From positions 17,485,632-17,549,631 of the forward strand of contig NC_089493.1 of assembly GCF_036850765.1 (NCBI RefSeq): a stretch of DNA of 64,000 nt, written 5' to 3'. Below, one piece after another: positions 10,636 through 21,080 of this stretch (position 1 is its first letter; each line of letters begins with the position of its first letter). Source of the DNA: Saccopteryx bilineata. Lineage: Eukaryota; Chordata; Mammalia; Chiroptera; Emballonuridae. Made by a program: the position numbers and the translations under genes. Below the pieces are notes generated by a model, which had not been told where the DNA came from, did no database searches, and saw only the letters and a list, made by a program, of their open reading frames with translations.

Positions 10636-10651
10636 AAAAAGGAATGGTGCT

Positions 10652-10879
10652 GGCCCTGGCTGGATGGCCCAATGAGTAGATTATTGTCTTCACTGTACAC
10701 CAAGGTTGTGGGTTTGATCCCTGGTCAGGGTTGTTTTGAAAAGCAATCAGTGAGAGGATAACTAAACAGAACAACTAAGTGGAATAATGAGTTGATGGTT
10801 CTCTCTTCCTCTCTTTCTCTTTCTCTCCCTCCCTTCCTCCCCACACACCAAAGCATTGAAAAAATCTAAAAAAAAAAAC
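10652..10879 (+). mobile_element. Family II SINE, second of a serial pair
   Basis: Head 'ggccctggctggatggccca', 'ggtttgatccctggtcaggg', then 'aagtggaataatgagttgat', pyrimidine run and A-tail. Abuts the preceding SINE with only the target sequence between. The right flank 'aacagtgct' is a diverged match to the left flank 'aatggtgct', consistent with an older insertion at the same site. Confidence 0.9.
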
Positions 10880-11069
10880 AGTGCTGAAGTATAAAAGTTT
10901 GGAGATTTGGAGAAATCTTCTGGGTTGAAGTTAGCTAAGTCAACAAGGAATGTCCAGGCAGGGTAAACAGAGAAGACCATGCTTTGTTAACAAGACCTTC
11001 AACCATCACTCATCAAATTTATAACTTCCATAGTCTTCCATTTACATTTTCCTTCTCTGTTGGCATTTT

Positions 11070-11220
11070 TTTTTGCCTCACACTACAATTATTTTCATAT
11101 CTGTCATCAGATTGTGAGTTGCTTTTAGCCAGAAACTACGTTTCTTCTTACCCAGTTTCTCAGTACCTATTAGCACAATGTCTTTCATGTGAGAAAAATA
11201 TGTTTACTGAATGAATAAAA
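11070..11220 (+). repeat. L2 LINE 3' fragment
   Basis: Ends in the L2 order 'gattgtgagttgcttttagc', 'acctattagcacaatgtct', 'tgtttactgaatgaataaa'. L2 is an ancient, inactive LINE. Confidence 0.7.
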
Positions 11221-11385
11221 TTATCTTTGTACATATATATTCATTCCAAAATATCAAATATCACCCACTTAATTTTCACTGATGCCAATACATAGTTCCA
11301 CTTATATGCTTCCAAATTTCTTTTAGAATGGATTGAGCCCTGTTTAAAAGGGCTCAATTGGTAAGAGAAGGAGAGGTTGTTACAC

Positions 11386-11387
11386 AT

Positions 11388-11421
<34 letters not shown>
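11386..11421. repeat. (CA)n microsatellite
   Basis: An almost pure CA run of about 16 units with one TG interruption at the start. Confidence 0.95.
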
Positions 11422-11423
<2 letters not shown>

Positions 11424-12059
11424 TCAGACTCACACCCAAGGAATTAATCCAATCAAATAAAGTTCACAGAAACCAAAGGAACAAAAAATTTAATTTAATT
11501 TCATTCTCCAATTACTACTCATAAATGTATTATTATATTTGATGACAAGGTCCTTTAAAATGTATTAATGGCAACACATAAAGCATTATGGCCAAAAATA
11601 ATGTACACTGTGATCACTAAATAATACAAATTGCTGGAAACTTGATTGCCTACCTATAAGAAAAACAATGCTGAACTAAAAGTAAAGGTTCCAGGTTGAT
11701 TTTTTTTTCCAGGTTGATTTTTAAAAACAAAACTGTCCCTACCACACCCCGTTGCCCTTTGGTAGATTTGCCTCCCAGGATGGTGATACCCGCAGGCAAG
11801 AGACTATAACAAAAACTTACAAGGAAGTAGCAATGTGCAAAACCTTTTAAAAGAATTTTGTTTACGATTCTGTTGTTATTAAATCATGTCAATAATTGAT
11901 TTTGTGTTTGAAACGCTAAAGAATAAGCAGTTTTTTTCCTAAAGCAATTCTTGAAATTCTTAGTGTCCAGGGAAGTCATTGGGATCAGTGGATAAGATGT
12001 GACTTAATCTAAGGAATGATTATTCTTTACAATAGGAAAGCCAAGAAAAGCTTGCTACT
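11422..12059. other. Sequence without recognised features
   Basis: AT-rich, no known repeat. A short 'ccaggttgattttt' unit is present twice in tandem at about 11690-11725, probably a local slip duplication. Confidence 0.45.
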
Positions 12060-12440
12060 CTGTGACTGCTTCCTAAACCCTATTTCAATACTTCTCAAAT
12101 TGAACTCACTATTTTTTCTTCAGAAAGGTGACCTGCCTTTCATGTTTCTTGTCTTCATCTGTCTTCTAATCACGAAAGCTGGACGGTCCTAGATTATCAA
12201 GGATGCCTTCTTTCTCATCCACCGGCCACATTTAATGGATCCATTATAGAACTCTCTCTGGGCTTGCCTTTCTCACTGCCAGGAGCTCAGGCCATTGTCA
12301 TATTTTTCCTATTGCAATAAGCTTCTAACTGCCCTTCCCCCCCAACTCTGTTTTTTGTTTGTTTGTTTTTTGGTAAAATCCCTAGATTTATCTTTCTAAA
12401 ACCGTAATGTGCTTATAGTGCTCCACAGGTGAAAAAAATT
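12060..12440 (+). repeat. L2 LINE fragment
   Basis: Diverged L2-like sequence, with an ending such as 'tagatttatctttctaaaac' then 'gtaatgtgcttatagtgctcc', typical of the L2 3' half. A TTTG-rich insertion sits at 12350-12372. Confidence 0.5.
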
Positions 12441-12589
12441 TCCAGTGAACTGGTTTTAAAAGCACAGATGTCACTCAATTGCAATCTGGCTACATCTGCT
12501 CAGCAAGCATGTTTTGTTTGGTCTGTGGTGTTTAAAAAATATATATTGGTCGACATTTAGTAATTGGGAGAATCATCATCTGATATTTA

Positions 12590-12760
12590 CCGCTTTTCCT
12601 GAAAAAAGAGCAACTGGCCAAATTAAGCTGACATTTCCTCTGCTGAGCTGATTGGCTCTCCCCGCATTACTCCCGCCCCCGCGCAGTGGTCTATGTCTGA
12701 GGCTCTTCGCTCAGTATTCCCGGCCCTATCAAGTAGGTTTCCTTCTCTTCTCATTCGATG
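12590..12760. promoter_or_regulatory. CCAAT-box and GC-box cluster (candidate promoter or enhancer)
   Basis: An inverted CCAAT box ('gattggct', 12650-12657) lies about 15 bp before an Sp1-type GC box ('cccgcccccgcgc', 12672-12684) in a short GC-rich, CpG-containing island within AT-rich DNA. No TATA box or first exon is apparent. Spacing is compatible with NF-Y/Sp1 co-binding; function is inference. Confidence 0.3.
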
Positions 12761-12839
12761 TTCCTCTATGGTTAGCCTTATGATTCAGGCAGAGCAAACT
12801 GCTTCCACTCCAAGAACATGCATGGGCCAGGGATTTAGT

Positions 12840-13030
12840 GTAAAGGCTAGACCCAGACTGTTATTTTGAACAAATCCCCTAATCTCTCTCTGCCTTAGAT
12901 ATTCCGTTTGTAAGGTGGAGATACTTGTGCCTACCTCATATGATTACAACGAGGATTCAAAAGAGTTCATAGATGTGAAGCTTTAATCACTTCATAGTGC
13001 TTAGCGAATTTTAGCAGTTGTTAATTTCCC
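12840..13030 (+). repeat. MIR relic
   Basis: Clear MIR order: 'aatctctctctgccttagat', 'tttgtaaggtggagatactt', 'gtgcctacctcatatgatta', 'gaggattcaaaagagttcat', then 'cttagcgaattttagcag'. Confidence 0.8.
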
Positions 13031-13890
13031 ACCAAGCATTTGGCTTGTTTTTAATTTTATCTTCTTCTGAGAATCTAGCTGAGTCCTGTGCAAAAATTTC
13101 ATGTTCATAAAAAGGTGGTGACTTAAAGCAGAATAAATTCTCGGGTTTAGTTTTGATGAACCAAAGAAACATGAGTTGAATTTATTTTCATGGGCATCAT
13201 GTGCGATCCACTTGCTGAAATAGTAAACAAGACAAGCAAATAAATATAAAAATTAAATAATTTTTTTTGAAGACCTTAATGTGTCAGGACAAGGGCCAAC
13301 CAGACTGGAACATGGTGGCTCTGAGCTTGTGCCTCCTTTGCTCTTTGATTTTTCCATGAGGAACGTCTATATCCAAAACGATGGTGGAGTCACAGAGGCA
13401 GGGCTTCTAGAAGGCAACTACCAGCAAGTTGTACTGTGAACATGAAGCCACTGCCATCAAACCACATGTAAGGACAACAGCCACATGGTTGGGGTCTATA
13501 ATTTATAAAATTCAGCACCTCTTTCTTGTATTATCTAATTAATTCTCTTTCTCTCCTTATCATTACATCATCAGACTCAGTTCTGCTGCATAGTATGTGT
13601 GCAGTAAATAGTTTCAGAATAGATAATTAAGTACAAATAATATGTGTAAGGTTGTATAGCCACATGGAACCACTATTTGAAGGCAGTACCATCCGAGTTC
13701 TCCTCCCTGCATCCTGTAACACACCATAATTAGATGGCTCCTCATTGCTGAGAAACACAAATTTGCTTCCAGTCTACTGAGCTACTTCTGTTTTGTTAAG
13801 AATTTCTTACCTTTCTGACCTTATATGCTCTTAATTCATTCCTGAAAGTTGGTTTTTTTTTCCCTCCTCTGGGAATTCATCTTAGAAAAC
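13031..13890. other. Unassigned non-coding sequence
   Basis: No repeat, exon or RNA gene recognised with confidence. The interval mixes AT-rich parts with a more balanced stretch at 13280-13500. Confidence 0.4.
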
Positions 13891-13894
13891 TCAA

Positions 13895-14110
13895 CTGAAA
13901 TGTTTCACCCTATCCTGCCCCCTCTTAGAGTCAGAAGCCCATGTTTGGGTCCCATAACAGCCTGTCCTGCATATCCCTGGCATATCATTCTCTGCTGTTA
14001 CCTCCACACACAGAACATGAGCTTCTTGGATGCAGGGAACTAGTCCCGCTATATTTTATGTCCCCAGTAAATACTCAGTGGATATTTGTTGTGCAAAAGT
14101 GTGTAACAAA
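13895..14110 (+). repeat. L2 LINE 3' fragment
   Basis: Good L2 ending: 'acatgagcttcttggatgca', 'gggaactagtcccgct', 'atgtccccagtaaatactca', 'gtggatatttgttgtg'. Confidence 0.75.
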
Positions 14111-14879
14111 AGACACAAGAGTCCCAAGAAGAAGTAAAAGTTAAAACTATAGAGATAAATTATAAAGTAGAGCTACAAATTGCCAGAGTCAGGTAAGTAC
14201 TTAAGTCTTACTGTTGCCTGTTTATATACTTTTCTTCTCCTTACACTCTCTGCTTGACTTGATAGACAGAAATGATTACTTCCCAGTAGAACTTTTCTAC
14301 CTGTGCTATAAGCTATTTTTTTCTACTTTTTATTATAAACTGAGCTTGCTACTACTTCTGATTTTTCTTTTCCTAGCTCTGGGCATTGTTTCAAGACCAG
14401 AAAACCTTCACTGTAACTAGAGGTTTGCATTTTCTCCCCAAAATAAGAGCCAACATTTGACAACAAGAGATATTTCAACAGTAGTTGGTGGGTCACGGAA
14501 TAGAAGTAATCTTGAGACCACCTCAATACTGTCAAGTGCTCCTGTGAGCACAGGTTAAAAAATGCTTGAGTGTGGGAGGTTTGGATCAGAAAGTATGAGT
14601 TGAGAGAAATTGTGAGTCCTGAAACATTTAAAACTTTCAGAGTTTGAGTGTAAAACCTATTTCTTTGAAGAAGGGAGGGGGAAACATTTCTTATTTCCAG
14701 CCTCAGATTATCTCATAAGAAAGTAAACCCAACACTAGGTGAGAATTGTGTGGCTTCATTCTGTCAAAACATATTGCTGCTTATAGGCTTAGAGATGATG
14801 CCAATATAATATTTCTTCAACCCCCGAGGTTCTACAAGAATAGACTCTTGGATAAGATTATTGTTAACAGCACAAGTGT
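14111..14879. other. Unassigned non-coding sequence
   Basis: No family recognised. Short open frames on both strands at 14214-14535 overlap each other and lack any domain. Confidence 0.4.
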
Positions 14880-15268
14880 TGATATAGCCACGAGTTAATA
14901 GCTACTGGCGAACAGCAGCCTTTTTTGTTCCGTATGAACAGTTCTTCCTTTACTAGTCTGCCAAACCAAGCACGTTGGTGTGTTTTCAAAGTGGCACACG
15001 GGAGGTGAATGCATTAATCATTCTCAAAGAGTGGGACACAGAGACTCCTGTCTTAGGAGCCACTGGAAACGCAGTCCTTTCTGTTTGCAGTTTTAAACTA
15101 GTGGGAGATATTTTCCCCACCTCAAAATTCCTTCCTTCCTCTTATTGGCTTCCTCGCGAGCTTGTACATTTCTCATCGCTTTGTGTTGGAATTCAGATGA
15201 ACTGTGTCACCTTGAAGGAGAAAACTGAGCAGGATTGGAAGAGAAGAGGGCATTTTAAAAAATATTGA
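14880..15268. promoter_or_regulatory. Repeat-free, conserved-looking block
   Basis: Balanced base composition, no repeats, and several CpGs retained (ggcgaac, cacgttgg, cacacggg, ctcgcgag). A 97-codon open frame from 14975 covers part of it, but it matches no family I know and has no start context or splice evidence. Candidate conserved non-coding DNA or an unrecognised exon. Confidence 0.22.
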
Positions 15269-15959
15269 GGTACCCTATTCAAATATAATGTGTGATATAT
15301 TTGGTTAACATTTGCCTTTCCAAACTTCTCCCCATGAACAAAACCACCTCTGTGGGTGCTCTGGTATGCTCAGTCCTTGTAAAGCACATACCTATTTTAG
15401 GCAGTAGGGACACAGATGAAGATAACTTAAAAATTCCCCCCTGCCCTCCTGGTCTTTGAGCTTATGTTGCATGCATGCAATTTGGTGACACACTGACTTC
15501 GGTGGGACAATTATGAGACTGTGAGCGACTGACCTTACTTCTGGAAGCATTGCACTTCTCTTCTCTAAGATGCGTGTAATTATAAATCTACCCCAAAGGA
15601 GTTACGAGGTAACATTTTATAAATTAAAAAAATCGTAACAGGAAGAATGTTTTTTCCTAATCTTTCTCTCTTCTCCATCTCCTCTTCCCTCCCTCATTGA
15701 TCCTTTACTTCCTCTTCCTCCTCTTCTTCTCATTCTTCCCCTTTTTGTTCCCTTTTCCCAACCTGAAACATATCCCTTTGAGCTACTTCCTTATATGAAT
15801 TCCTCTAAGAAATGATTCCTCTTTTATGTACATGAGTCTCTAAACAACTGAAAGGCAAAGGGCTTTTGCTTCTAGCCTGCATTCTATTTTCATTGAAAAT
15901 AAACTATTTTTTGCTGTGATTTTCCTGAGGTTTCTCACTGGAAAGAACCCCAGATTTTG

Positions 15960-16260
15960 GATGACACAGATGCAGCTGGCTCTTTTGTTTGATAGAGGGG
16001 ATCACATGGCTGAACATCTAGTGTAATGTCAGATGGAACTCAAGGGCCTTTCCTCTCTGCTCTCCGGATTTCTGTAAAACGCCCTGTTTGTTTTGAAGGT
16101 CAAAGAGAGTTTCGAGCAGTAATTGAATGCAGAGCATACAAAGCTTGCCCACTTTAGATTCGAGGCTTCCAGAGCCGATCAGGCAACAAGACGTTGACAT
16201 TTTGTTTGTTCTCACGTGCATATAAAGCTCAGATATTTAATTGATGCTGAGCTTCCACAA
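15960..16260. promoter_or_regulatory. Repeat-free, conserved-looking block
   Basis: Contains an E-box-like 'gcagctgg', 'agtaattgaatgc', 'cacgtgca' with 'tataaagc' shortly after (about 16214-16228), and several CpGs. Could be regulatory. There is no direct evidence of transcription. Confidence 0.22.
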
Positions 16261-17433
16261 TATGCAGTTTTACTTTCCTGTATAAGAGCCGTTCTTTCTG
16301 GTCCTCCCTTTGCTCAGTATCCAGTTTTCCTGCTATCCCCAGCATTCTTTATCCCTTTACTTAAACCCACATAGCACTTGTCTAAACCTTAGCATACTCA
16401 TTGTTTATAACAAACAAAGAAACAAACAAACAAAACCACTTGTGGGAACAGTTTCTTTTCATTTAAATCTATCACACTTCTAGTGTTCTTCCCGTGAATC
16501 TTTGCTTTGTTAAATTTCCTTGACTCCTCTTGTCTTATATATTTGCTGCATGGTCATATTTCTTAAAGTACAATCCTAGTTTTTTTACTTAACTTTTTTT
16601 TTTTTTTTTCAAAAAAGAGCCTAATATTTCTTCCTGGTTAAATTACATCCAGTCACTAAACTAAATGACCCAGGTCCAGTCTGACCCAGATACTAATGAC
16701 AACAACCTTCCCCATTTCTCCAGAGACCACCATACATACCAGGTGTGGCTTTATCTTATAAGCAGGAAATAAACACCACTGTAAATACTTGACCCCATAG
16801 AGACCTGGTTGACCTACATGTGATCCCAACGTCCTCTCTCATTTTTCAACTGACTTCAGATCTCTTCAAATGTTTCCTATATTTACAAATAGTTACTTTC
16901 TCTTTCTCACTGTGACTTTCAAAAGCTTATGACTTTCCAACTCCTTAACACATTCTTTCTCATTTTTTATCGGTATTTATGACTTGTGCTTCTCACAAAG
17001 TCATGGTAAAAGAAAGAAACACTTAAGATGCAGACAGAAAGAATTGCATAAAGAGTGACAGCCAATGAAAACCATAGCTTAGACTAGAAATAGAAAATGC
17101 ACTCTTTTATGACAACAAGCACCCTTGGGACAGTCCTTGAGTCGTGTGTCCATCTTTCTACCTGGCCCTTAACCCAACACCAGACAGATGATGGGAGCTT
17201 ATATCTGATTACTGGATGACTGAACAGATTCCTTTTCTTAAAATCAGAACCGGACACAGGTGCAGAGAGACGTTGAGCATGCACATGATGATTTCACATT
17301 GGGGCAAGATTGACTTGACCTGGGCCAGCTTAAGGAATGGTTCTACACTTGTGACATAAATTATATATTATATACTTTTATATATAATACTAGTCACTTA
17401 TATCCATGCATTAGAAATAACACTTTAATGGAT

Positions 17434-17440
<7 letters not shown>
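16261..17440. other. Unassigned non-coding sequence with oligo(T)
   Basis: A T-run at about 16591-16609 stands without a clear SINE body. The sequence after it (16610-17000) may be decayed L2. An AT palindrome-like stretch precedes the TA microsatellite. Confidence 0.4.

Positions 17441-17485
<45 letters not shown>
17441..17485. repeat. (TA)n microsatellite
   Basis: About 22 uninterrupted TA units. Self-complementary, so prone to cruciform formation and length change. Confidence 0.95.
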
Positions 17486-17487
<2 letters not shown>

Positions 17488-17599
17488 GTCTACATAGGGT
17501 TTCAGAATTTGGGATTTGGCCTCCAAGAGAACTATGGGAGGTGAAACAGCGTGTTCAGCACTGGAAGCCTCACCCATAATCAGTATTGGTTCAGATGCC

Positions 17600-17720
17600 C
17601 TGGATTGTTGGTTCTCACATCTACTGACTTCAGGGCCTTGAGAGGAAGACCTTTTACCATTCTGGGACTTATATTTGTCATCTGTACAATACTAAGGATT
17701 AAAAAAACCTAAATTAAGTG
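17600..17720 (+). repeat. MIR-like relic (weak)
   Basis: Contains 'cattctgggacttatatttg' followed by 'tcatctgtacaatactaagg', the conserved second half of MIR. Little else is recognisable. Confidence 0.45.
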
Positions 17721-18582
17721 ATTGATTTCTTTGATTAAGTCCTTGTATATTAATATTTGATTTATTGAACTGTGTGGGTTAGTATATGCAAATCACAACA
17801 ATGGCCAACAAATAGTAAACAAGTAGTAAAATATCATATTAGCTTTCAGCATCATTATTAGTAGTTGTTGTATTATCATTACTGAATTGGTTTCTTGTGT
17901 ATGCTGCTTACACAACAAAAATATGCTTTGTAAATAATTGTTGCCCAATAAATAAGAAGAGGTCTAACTCACTCTCATGACTTTACTTTCCTGGTTCCCA
18001 GTAATTATACAATGTTTTTTTGCAAGAAACTGTGCTTTTCGCTTTTAAAAAATATATAAATTGTGAGGAATCAACAAAGCCCTCGTATTACCCCACCACA
18101 TTCCTCTAGGAAGAGAACATCGGTCCTAAATGCTTGCTAACTCTAGAAAATGCGCAGAGATTGGATGTTTCATGAGAAATCACACATTTTCTGGGAACTT
18201 CACATGTTTTCTAATAACCAGCTCAGAAATAACTGCCAGATCTGAGGACATTCTTGAAGAGGGTGCAGCAGGGGGTGAAGCTGGAATGAGAAATTCTGAG
18301 TGTTGCTGCCTGTGTGTGGTCCTCCCTCTCTCCGGGGCCCCACCCTTCTCCTCCAGAAGGCGTGCCAACTGCATTTACCAGGGGGAAATCATCTCCAGGG
18401 TGGCACTGCTCTCCCCAGTAGAAGTAAATGCATGCCTAAGGGAGAAGAGTTTCAGGGCTGTTCTGCAGGGGAGAAAAAAACGTGGCAGTGTTCAACTTCC
18501 TAACAAAAATGTCCTGGAGGTTCCTCTCCCTGCTAGTATTGAACCAAAGTGGTGCGGTAGTTCTTGTAAGAGCAGCTGCATT
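17721..18582. other. Unassigned; includes a long accidental open frame
   Basis: A 178-codon open frame starts at 18130 on the plus strand. It has no domain, signal or transmembrane pattern typical of a family, and its 3' end runs into an L2 relic, so I do not call it a gene. The part at 18230-18480 is fairly GC-balanced. Confidence 0.4.
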
Positions 18583-18810
18583 TATTCAACCATTCACCAA
18601 ATGTTTACTGAGGCTCCATCATGGACCAGGCAATCAGCACTGAAGCAAAGAAAAGATGCTACGTAGATTCTTCCCCGGAAGGTAGTAAAGACAAGCAGAG
18701 CTCTCTAACTGAAGCATGATGGTAAATGTTTAAACTATATAGTGTGATGTGATACAGAAAAGGGAGTTGTAGCAGTTTCTGGGTGAGGCAAGGATGATGT
18801 GCATAGGGTT
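18583..18810 (-). repeat. L2 LINE fragment
   Basis: Minus-strand L2 words: 'caaatgtttactgaggctcc', 'atggaccaggcaatcagcac', then 'agtgtgatgtgatacag' and 'gggtgaggcaaggatg'. Confidence 0.65.
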
Positions 18811-18814
18811 TTTA

Positions 18815-19190
18815 GCCAAAGTACTAAGGTGGAGACCCCACATAGCAAAAATAATCTTGAAAAAGAGGAACTAATCTGGAGGCTTTATACTTCCTGATTT
18901 CAAATTTTACTACAAAGCTACAGTAATCAGAATACTGTGAGAATAGCATATTAAGCAGATGTAACAATGCAATAGAATAGAAATCCCATAAATAAATGCT
19001 TGCAGATTTGGTCAAAATGATTTTTGACAAGAATATCAAAATTGTTCACTCGGAAAAGGACAGTCTTTTCAACAAATTGTGTTTGGAAAATTGGATATTT
19101 ATATGCAAAAAAAAAGAGAAATTGTACCCTTATCTAACTCCATATATGAAAATTAACTCAAAATGAATCAAAGATCTAAATGTAATAGCT
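18815..19190 (+). mobile_element. Older L1 ORF2 3' fragment, first part
   Basis: Follows the 3' end of mammalian L1 ORF2: 'cttcctgatttcaaatttta', 'ctacaaagctacagtaatca', 'caatagaatagaaatcccat', 'acagtcttttcaacaaattg', 'aattaactcaaaatgaatca'. It is interrupted at 19191 by a SINE and by many substitutions, so the frame is lost. Confidence 0.85.
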
Positions 19191-19361
19191 TTGCCCTGAC
19201 TGGACAGCTCAGTTGGTTAGAGCCTTGTTCTGAATGAAGCACAGAGGCTGCTGGTTGGATCCCTGTTCATGGCATATACGGGGACAGATCAATGTTCCTG
19301 TCTCCCACTTTCTTTCTCTCTCTTACTTCTTCTCTCTCTCAAATTAGTAAATTTAAAAAGT
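19191..19361 (+). mobile_element. Family II SINE inserted in L1
   Basis: Head 'ttgccctgactggacagctc', 'gttggatccctgttcatggc', pyrimidine body, short A-rich tail. Target duplication 'taaatgtaatagct' at 19177-19190 and 'taaatgtaagagct' at 19362-19375. The L1 sequence continues on the far side. Confidence 0.93.
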
Positions 19362-19411
19362 TAAATGTAAGAGCTAAAACTAGAAAACTCTCAGGAGAAA
19401 ACATAATGCAA
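19362..19411 (+). mobile_element. Older L1 fragment, second part
   Basis: Continues the L1: 'gtaagagctaaaactagaaa', 'ctctcaggagaaaacataat'. Similarity to L1 stops near 19411. Confidence 0.75.
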
Positions 19412-19431
19412 AAGCCCCTATCTTCACCAAG

Positions 19432-19649
19432 ATGACCAAAATCAAGGTGCTGCCAGTGAATAGAGCCCCACGACGAGAAAACATTGTCACCTGGTGCGGC
19501 CCTTCAGAGTCGCTTGACAATGTGAGGAAAGAAGGAGGTGAAGGTGGAGTGGGAGGGACACGAAATAATGAGAGAGCATTTCTGTTATTATTACTGGGAA
19601 TCTTTGCTGTTTCTAGTGTAGTGTTCACTATGCTTATAAAACAGGAGGA
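19432..19649 (+). other. Unidentified small ORF with a membrane helix, interrupted by a SINE
   Basis: The frame starts at an ATG in a usable context (caccaagATGacc) right after an L1 fragment. The product has a basic N-terminus, a Gly-rich stretch (residues about 34-42) and one hydrophobic helix (about 50-67, LLLLLGIF start). The SINE at 19650-20037 cuts it. Beyond the SINE the same frame runs about 5 codons further to a stop at 20060-20062. An AAG|GTAAGC splice-donor-like site lies at 20045-20053. I recognise no family. It could be an exon, a retrocopy or chance. Confidence 0.25.
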
Positions 19650-20037
19650 GGCCCTGGCCGGTTGGCTCAGCGGTAGAGCATCGGCCTGGCGTGCGGGGGA
19701 CCCGGGTTCGATTCCTGGCCAGGGCACATAGGAGAAGCGCCCATTTGCTTCTCCAACCCTCCCCCCCCTCCTTCCTCTCTGTCTCTCTCTCTTCCCCTCC
19801 CGCAGCCAAGGCTCCATTGGAGCAAAGATGGCCCGGGCGCTGGGGATGGCTCCTTGGCCTCTGCCCCAGGCGCTAGAGTGGCTCTGGTCGGGCAGAGCAA
19901 TGCCCCGGAGGGGCAGAGCATCGCCCCCTGGTGGGCGTGCCGGGTGGATTCCGGTCAGGCGCATGCAGGAGTCTGCCTGACTGTCTCTCCCCGTTTCCAG
20001 CTTCAGAAAAATACAAAAAAAAAAAACAAAAAAAAAC
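19650..20037 (+). mobile_element. Young family I SINE, full length
   Basis: Begins 'ggccctggccggttggctca'. The first 70 or so bases fold as a tRNA: GCCCTGG pairs with CCAGGGC, with A-box-like TGGCTCAGCGG and B-box GGTTCGATTCC. The body ends 'cagcttcagaaaaatac' plus poly(A). Target duplication 'caggagga' at 19642-19649 and 20038-20045. The high CpG content suggests a young copy. Confidence 0.95.
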
Positions 20038-20289
20038 CAGGAGGAAGGTAAGCTTAAAAATTAACGAAGGAGAAGCGATCTGTCAAGTTTCCTGACAAGA
20101 TTGATGTGGGAATTTTCTTTGCTCCTCATGACACCAGGACAATGCCTGGGACATGGGCTTTTCCTAGTGAGCCAACCCATCTGAACTCCCGACAAGATAC
20201 TTACAATTGATACTTTCAGACTTAGGTTCTTTCTCTTACCATCTGATCTTAAACTGTGTACAGTTTGCCTCTCCTTGTAGTCCTGTTGT

Positions 20290-20495
20290 TTTTAGTTTGT
20301 GCTGCTCAATTCAATAGCTATCTGTAGCTGTCTAAACTAAACTTTAATTTAATGTAATTAAAACTTCAGTTTCTTAGTTGCACAAGCCACATTTCAAGTA
20401 GATTGTTGCCTGTGGTTCCTGTGTCAGGGAACATGGGTATAGAACATTGTCCTTGTCACGGAAAGCTCCTTTGGACAGTGCGGGTCTAGGAGATG
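20290..20495 (+). repeat. Non-autonomous hAT-type MITE relic (family unsure)
   Basis: Contains 'tgtgctgctcaattcaatag' at the start, and 'gggtatagaacattgtcctt', 'ggaaagctcctttggacagt' at the end, matching a common mammalian element with 'tagccacatgtggctag' words. Diverged; exact family not resolved. Confidence 0.5.
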
Positions 20496-20695
20496 AAATT
20501 AACCCCATGTCTCTCTGGACTTTGTCACAAGGAAAGGAGCTCCTGATGCTGCTCATCTTATCACCTTGTTGACCTTGAACCTGGTGAGCATGCTCTTCAA
20601 TAGCTCACTCCCCAATAAGGTTTTTATTGGCTCTTACTGTGGGAATCCTGTCTTTTAATCTGTAACAGCACCTTAGGTTACCATTTTTTCTTTTG

Positions 20696-20721
20696 ATTTT
20701 TTTTTTTTTTTTTTTTTTTTG
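20696..20721. repeat. Oligo(T) tract
   Basis: About 25 T's. It could be the antisense poly(A) of a minus-strand retroposon reaching into 20722-20870, but I recognise no such element and no matching duplication. Confidence 0.8.
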
Positions 20722-20904
20722 TGCCACAGGCTCCCCCTCCTTTGAGAAACTTGGTAAACACTCTCTTGCCCATTGATTTTGGAAACACTCTGCCCGTCTG
20801 TTCTTTGGGGAGTCCTGTGTTCTACCCCCAGCGTACATCCCCTTCACATCCAGAATCTACCCCTGTGCTCATACTATTTTAAGTCAAGATAATATGGCAA
20901 AAAT

Positions 20905-21080
20905 TTCAGCCCTTGGAGTTTGGATTCAGATGGAGCAGCTGCCACTGTGTTTCATGTGTGTGAAGTGGACAAGATTCCTAACCTGATGGATCTTCATTAT
21001 GTCATGAAATGGGGATGGAAAACAGTGGATTTATGAAGATTGAAGGTTGAATGACACAAATCTGTCAAATCAGTGTGATA
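20905..21080 (+). repeat. MIR relic
   Basis: Follows MIR order: 'cttggagtttggattcagat', 'gcagctgccactgtgtttca', 'gacaagattcctaacctgat', 'gtcatgaaatggggatgg'. Confidence 0.6.

Noticed and set aside
18130..18666. 178-codon plus-strand open frame
   Set aside because: No recognisable domain or homologue, no codon or splice support, and its last part is translated from an L2 relic (18583 onward). Best seen as chance.
19380..19964. 194-codon minus-strand open frame
   Set aside because: About half lies in the SINE at 19650-20037, and the rest is antisense to the small plus-strand frame and L1. No homologue recognised.
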